Shown here: piece by piece, positions 7,992 through 11,572 of the stretch | How positions within the stretch are numbered: the first letter of the stretch is position 1 | How the letters are laid out: the number at the start of each line of letters is the position of its first letter | Assembly: GCA_016256075.1 (NCBI GenBank) | Contig: SDVU01000650.1 | Location: forward strand, 1 to 11,572 | Origin: Dictyocoela muelleri | Taxonomy: Eukaryota > Microsporidia | DNA: 11,572 bases | Direction of reading: 5' to 3' | Program-made: the position numbers and the translations under genes | Notes under the pieces: generated by a model | Databases searched by the model: none | The model's input: only the letters and a program-made list of their open reading frames with translations | Told to the model about the DNA's origin: nothing

Positions 7992-8090
7992 GATTTTTTT
8001 ACCAATTTTTTGGTGAAAAAAATCCAAACCAAGGATATTTAAAATTGGTGAATTTGGATTTTTTCACCAAATGGTGGAAAAAATCTGTAC
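7992..8090. repeat. MULE right TIR and subterminal palindromic modules
   Basis: The module GGTGAAAAAATCC or its complement occurs repeatedly here: GATTTTTTTACC at 7992, GGTGAAAAAAATCC at 8012, GGTGAATTTGGATTTTTTCACC spanning about 8047-8068, and GGTGGAAAAAATC at 8074. Adjacent copies face each other, so the segment can fold into several short hairpins. 8010-8064 pairs with the left TIR. The copy at 8074 lies outside the matched TIR. Confidence 0.75.
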
Positions 8091-8092
8091 AG

Positions 8093-8169
8093 TATAAATA
8101 TATTTTTTTCAGAAAATTGTCGGTAATTTATACATAGAAAATTTATTAAAAAAAGTTAAGCGTAAAAAA
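8093..8169 (+). repeat. 77-bp direct repeat, right copy
   Basis: 74 of 77 bases identical to 6361-6437, ungapped and in the same orientation. It lies 24 bp outside the MULE right TIR. Confidence 0.95.
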
Positions 8170-8357
8170 CAACATTTGCGTAAAAAAGGATTTAAAGAAA
8201 ATTTAATAAAGTTATATTAAAATAGTACTTTCTAATATACATGACTATTCACCTTGTGTTCTTATTACAGTCATATTATGCTCAATAAATTGTATATTTG
8301 ATTTATTTATTATAGAGTTTACGTAAAATCCATATTATTTGAATGTCGTAAAAACCC
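8170..8357. other. spacer between the two MULE elements
   Basis: AT-rich and without a gene. ATTTGCGTAAAAA at 8174-8186 repeats a 13-mer found at 6342-6354, just before the left 77-bp copy. I compared it with the outer Merlin TIR expected if the next MULE had inserted into a Merlin copy and saw no convincing match. Confidence 0.5.
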
Positions 8358-8400
8358 GTAACATGCCATTAGTCCGAAATGCCATTAGTCCGAAAAAAAA
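8358..8400 (+). repeat. MULE left TIR with tandem 16-bp module
   Basis: After GTAACAT, the module GCCATTAGTCCGAAA plus one base occurs twice in tandem (8365-8380 and 8381-8396). The right TIR carries the same doubled arrangement inverted. Confidence 0.9.
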
Positions 8401-9845
8401 AATTTTTTTAATACCCCCCCTCCCCCCAATTAATAATTTTAGAATTGTAGAATGGCTTACTTCTCGAAATAAAACGACAATACCAGCCATTGATAACTAC
8501 TTATTCTATTCAAACAAGAAAACATCTGATAATAAAACATATTGGGTCTGCAGTAATGAAAATTGTAATCCAAAATAATTGTCTTTAGAAAATCAAATTT
8601 TGAAAGTTTATAAAACACATAATAATTCTGATGATATTTTTGCTATAATTAAAATGAAATTTTAAAAAGAATTAACAAACAATGTATCTTCAGAACCTTT
8701 TACTGGGTCTCTCACAATTTACGAAAAAACAAGATATCGTTTTTAAGATTATATAATTCTACACCAGATGTTATTCTAAATATCCCATCATATTCAAGTG
8801 TTAGTAGTTTTATATTTCGTGAAAAAACGACATTTTTTCCCATCTTCTTTTTGTAATTTTTCTTTAAATTTTAATAATCAGTGGTTTGAAAGAGAAGATG
8901 GAATAAATTGTCTTTTATTCAACGAATTTTAAGCTCATAATATTATAATTTTAGGTAACATTGATGTCATAAGAAGAATTTCTGGGTTTGATTCGTTGCA
9001 AATTTTTATGGATGGTACATTCAAATCATCTTCAGCACAATTTTACCAGCTTTATATAATTCATGCAGATATAAATGGTCAAAATTTCCCTCTTATATAT
9101 TTTTTTTTATCTTCTAAAACACGGGAAACTTATACTTACTTTCTCATAAAATTAAAAAAATATATTATCTGAAAATAGAATCATATAAAACCCAAATACC
9201 ATTCAAATTGATTTTTAAATAGCAGCATTTAATGCAATAAAGTATGTTTTTCCAAATTCAGCCGTAAAAGGCTGCTTCTTTCACTTTGGCCAGTGTATAA
9301 TGCGAAAAGTTTCTGAAATTGGTCTGCGTCGTTTATTTAATCAAAACTTTGTTTTCAAAAAAGCCGTGCAATTTATAACCACACTTGCTTTAATACCGAT
9401 TTTATTTTTAGATCAAGGATGGTCGTATATAAAGTCAATAATTCCAATTTCGGATGAAAGAGTATTTATTTTTATAAATTATGTTATGGAAACATGAATT
9501 ATGCCCAGAAATTTACTTTTTTCGCGAACAATTTATTCACATCATGATTATTTAAATATAAGAACAAATAATGCACTTGAGGGTTTTCATTCAAAACTAA
9601 ATAGAGCAATTAATAAATCCAAACCATCATTTTATGAAATTATTGATAAGCTTAAAATAATTATGATATGCTCTGAAGTTGAAATAATGAGAATTTTATC
9701 CGGTGGCAAACCAAAGCCTAAAAGAAAAAAATATGTCGAATCCAATAACACCATAGTTAGAGTTATTCAGAATTTTAATAATGGACAAATAACTTTGGTA
9801 GAATTAATGGAATACTTAAAAAACTCTATTAAACTTGAATTTTAA
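8363..9845 (+). pseudogene. MULE transposase with FLYWCH-type finger, broken
   Basis: Transposase of the 8358-9930 MULE. The only in-frame Met shortly before the finger is ATG 8363 inside the TIR (MPLVRNAISPKKK), so the start is uncertain. A FLYWCH-like finger follows: IPAIDNYLFY, TYWVCSNENC, then VYKTHNN. Downstream are FMDGTFKSSSAQFYQLYIIH (first catalytic Asp at 9011), FPLIYFFLSSK, AAFNAIKYVFPNSAVKGC and FFHFGQCIMRKVSEIGLRRL. The last part is LNIRTNNALEGFHSKLNRAI, the family's 'RTNNalEgwH' box, ending in a Lys-rich stretch and stop at 9845. The 9300-9845 part is one frame interrupted by a single TGA (9495) where the family has Trp. Upstream at least five stops or frame changes occur. The length of about 490 codons fits a full-length protein. 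Confidence 0.9.
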
Positions 9846-9887
9846 TTATTTTTTATTTTTTATTTTTTTAAAAGTAAGGGGTCAAAA

Positions 9888-9930
9888 TTTTTTTTCGAAC
9901 TAATGGAATTTCGGACTAATGGCCTGTTAC
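9888..9930 (-). repeat. MULE right TIR
   Basis: Inverted copy of 8358-8400 with three mismatches (T/G, G/T and C/T). It keeps the doubled CCATTAGTCCGAAA module. Confidence 0.9.
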
Positions 9931-9961
9931 CATTTTTTTCTTGCATAAATATACCCCTAAT
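9931..9961 (+). repeat. Merlin-like subterminal segment
   Basis: ATTTTTTTCTTGC, then TACCCC and TAATATGA, parallels the inner part of the other Merlin element's TIR (a T-run, GCTTTTACCCC, TATGATGC). It starts immediately after the MULE right TIR. The outer part of a Merlin TIR is absent here. Confidence 0.5.
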
Positions 9962-10806
9962 ATGAATAATAATTTAAAAGAAATTCAAAATTTTCCTCCC
10001 TTTGAAAATGATATCTTTGGCTTAACGAATCTTGTTAGAGTTTTTTTAAAAAAAATGCGGAATAGTTATTCAAACCAATGTCTATTCTGCCTGTGGTAAT
10101 AGATTGAATATTGAGAAGTATCTAAATAGTAAAGACCGTTAGGTATATAAACGTGCAAATCGTCATTTTCAAAGACTCTACTCGTTACCGTCCATTAATT
10201 CTCTCGATTGTTTTTCAACTGATCTCAAAAAAAAATTTAGGGTTATATATTGTTTTTTAACTACGGCATATACCAAACAATAAATTTTTGTAAAATCTCA
10301 AAGACTACATATATTAAGATAAAAGACTTTCTAATAGCTCAGCTAGGACAGATACAAGATGATGACGCAATTATAGTAAGGGGTCAATATTTGGGCTTAT
10401 TTTGAAGAAACCGCAATTTGTAGCATTTAAATTATAAAAGACTCGTTAAAAATGGAAGATGAATCTGATAATATAAGAATAAATAGACTCGATAGTGGTG
10501 TTGAGGAAGGCATTACCTATGATTTGTTTCAAAACTTGTTCTTAACAGAAAGAGTAAGAAGATGTACGAATATTTTCTAAAAAAATGATCATCAGGATTC
10601 AATCATTGTTACAGATAGATATTCATCTTATCTATAGTAGTTAAGAGGTTTTAAAGACAACATTTAATCATAAATCATTCCTATGAGTTTGTCACGAGCT
10701 ATCTTGTTCATGTAAACTTCATCTAAAACCTTTTTTCTTATCTAAAAATGGAATATAGAAGCAGGGCGGGAATAACCGATAATAGATTTATGTTATTTCT
10801 GAATTA
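9962..10806 (+). pseudogene. Merlin/ISXO2 transposase, second copy, broken
   Basis: From ATG 9962 the frame reads MNNNLKEIQNF, IFGLTNLVRVFLKK, then NQCLFC, the first pair of a zinc ribbon. YKRANRHFQRLYSLPS, INSLDCFSTDLKKKFRVIYC and YIKIKDFLIAQLGQIQDDD follow in shifting frames. The catalytic core is MEDESDN (first Asp at 10458), VEEGI (family VEGvW), DSIIVTDRYSSYL (second Asp at 10614), IINHSYEFVTSYLVHVNFI and NLFSYLKMEYRSRAG. These match ISXO2 'VNHs..FVd...HtN.IE..Ws.lK'. The Glu of the IE motif is replaced by a stop codon here. It is more diverged than the 4926-5736 copy and probably belongs to a different Merlin subfamily. At least six stops or frame changes break it. No right TIR could be found. 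Confidence 0.75.
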
Positions 10807-11389
10807 ATTTATATAGACTAAACGTTATAGCATTGACGATGATTTGCAAACATTAAAATGTCTTCGTAAGGATTATTGTCTTTTTAAAAATAAATTATTT
10901 TCTTATATTTTTTGGAGAGGCGTGTGACTATAAGACTAAGACTGAGAAATCTAGATTATATATCAAGCGCTATACATACTTTTAATTCCAAAGGCCATTT
11001 TTTTATCAAATGTTTCAAGAATTATTAGAAACACGCAAAAAAACAAGAAAGATCTTAACCTTGATTCTCATCAACAGGTAAGGCACATAAAAAATAAAAT
11101 TTAGAAGACAATGTGCTATAGCCCTTACTCAAATCATGATGAAGGATTGATTATATCGTATTAATTCATATTTAATCCATATTAAAATAAAAAACAGGGA
11201 TACATTTTTATAAATACACAGTGTTTTATTAACGTAAAAATTCTAAAGATATAAAAATTTCACTTTTGAAAGTAATTAATATAGATGAATTTCTTACATC
11301 CAATGTCTAAATCGGAAGCGATAAATCACTTGACAAGATTTTTTTATTAGCAAGAGACTACAACAAATGGATCCGCATGAAATAAAATA
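10807..11389. other. decayed AT-rich stretch, possible remnants
   Basis: Just after the Merlin core, 10820-10920 could be read as a Lys/Leu-rich C-terminal tail, but weakly. From about 11035 a frame with DLNLDSHQQVRHIKNKI resembles the helix-turn-helix region of mariner-type transposases, and near 11278 VINIDEF could be a first catalytic Asp motif. Both are too short to be trusted on their own. Confidence 0.3.
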
Positions 11390-11500
11390 TTTGTTTATGA
11401 CAACGATTCTATACACAAGACAGCATAAGTTCAAGAGGAACACGCTCTAAAAAACATTTTTTGTGAATTAATACCATATTATCCACAATTAAAGATACAG
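11390..11500 (+). pseudogene. Tc1/mariner-type (DDE_3) transposase fragment
   Basis: The frame at 11393 reads VYDNDSIHKTA, a stop, VQEEHALKNIF, then CELIPYYPQL. This follows the DDE_3 signature 'xxxDNxxxHKs..v' (second catalytic Asp) and 'LPPYSPxLNPIE' (before the third acidic residue). The NPIE part is missing because a 22-bp tandem array begins there. The distance back to the candidate first Asp near 11283 is about 40 codons, shorter than the usual mariner spacing of about 90, which suggests an internal deletion if that motif is real. The call rests on two short motifs. Confidence 0.55.
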
Positions 11501-11502
11501 CC

Positions 11503-11572
11503 CGTTGCATTATTATATTCCCCTCGTTGCATTATTATATTCCCCTCGTTGCATTATTATATTCCCCTCGTT
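11503..11572 (+). repeat. 22-bp tandem array running off the window
   Basis: Three identical copies of a 22-bp unit starting CGTTGCATTATTATATT (11503-11524, 11525-11546 and 11547-11568) plus the first four bases of a fourth. The copies show no variation, so the array is recent or actively homogenised. It probably marks a place where assembly stops. Confidence 0.97.

Larger units (their letters stand above)
6438..8068 (-). mobile_element. MULE DNA transposon with module-built TIRs
   Basis: Mutator-like element of about 1.6 kb. The left TIR (6438-6490) and right TIR (8010-8064) match after reverse complementing: TCCAAATTCACCAATT, an AT spacer, then ATTGGTTCGGATTTTTTTCACC on the left against TTGGTTTGGATTTTTTTCACC on the right. 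The enclosed minus-strand reading frame is a MULE transposase. MULEs usually leave 8-11 bp target duplications. Instead, a 77-bp direct repeat flanks this one. Confidence 0.8.
8358..9930 (+). mobile_element. MULE DNA transposon with 43-bp TIRs
   Basis: A 1573-bp element enclosed by TIRs at 8358-8400 and 9888-9930 that match at 40 of 43 positions. It encodes a FLYWCH-MULE transposase on the plus strand. The ends begin GTAACA(T/G)GCCATTAG. The sequences just outside (TAAAAACCC left, CATTTTTTT right) do not form a recognisable target duplication. The well-preserved ends suggest it is the youngest coding element in the window, although its reading frame is already broken. Confidence 0.88.

Noticed and set aside
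11503-11572. CRISPR array
   Set aside because: Units are contiguous 22-bp repeats without variable spacers, in a eukaryotic setting.

Overview
This window is a very AT-rich eukaryotic stretch that I read as a graveyard of DNA transposons. I found no intact gene and no host housekeeping gene on either strand. Broken transposases follow one another: two pogo/Tigger, two Merlin (ISXO2/IS1595-like DDE), two MULE with FLYWCH-type N-termini, and a piece of a Tc1/mariner (DDE_3) transposase. The combination of Tigger, Merlin, FLYWCH-MULE and DDE_3 copies in a low-GC background fits a transposon-rich microsporidian. A small-genome invertebrate with AT-rich repeats cannot be excluded. The organism call is inference from composition and element content only.

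Layout, left to right. 1-930 is the 3' two thirds of a Tigger transposase (+), with a perfect 34-bp palindrome near its start. 1021-1960 is featureless AT-rich DNA. 1965-2406 is a more GC-rich SINE-like unit on the minus strand with a tRNA-like head (A and B boxes). 2410-2830 carries a possible small inverted-repeat element, a 9-bp-stem hairpin and a degenerate array of about 30-bp units. 3002-3562 is a hAT-like non-coding element with GC-rich ends, into which a 284-bp TA-flanked palindromic MITE has inserted. 3700-4780 is a decayed Tigger transposase (-). 4845-5910 is a Merlin element with long terminal inverted repeats (TIRs).

5911-6360 shows nothing I can assign. 6361-8169 is a MULE whose TIRs are built from a repeated module, with its transposase on the minus strand, and the whole is bracketed by a 77-bp direct repeat (74/77 identical). 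8358-9930 is a second MULE (+) with 43-bp TIRs (40/43 identical). Its right end directly abuts 9931-10806, a second Merlin transposase. After a poor stretch, 11390-11500 encodes a mariner-type catalytic fragment, cut off by a 22-bp tandem array that runs off the window.

The elements do not work together as a pathway. Their relationships are insertional: MITE into hAT, Merlin next to or into Tigger, MULE next to or into Merlin. Several termini (MULE TIRs, the 77-bp repeats, the palindrome) are much better preserved than the coding parts, and that contrast is the most interesting aspect of the window.
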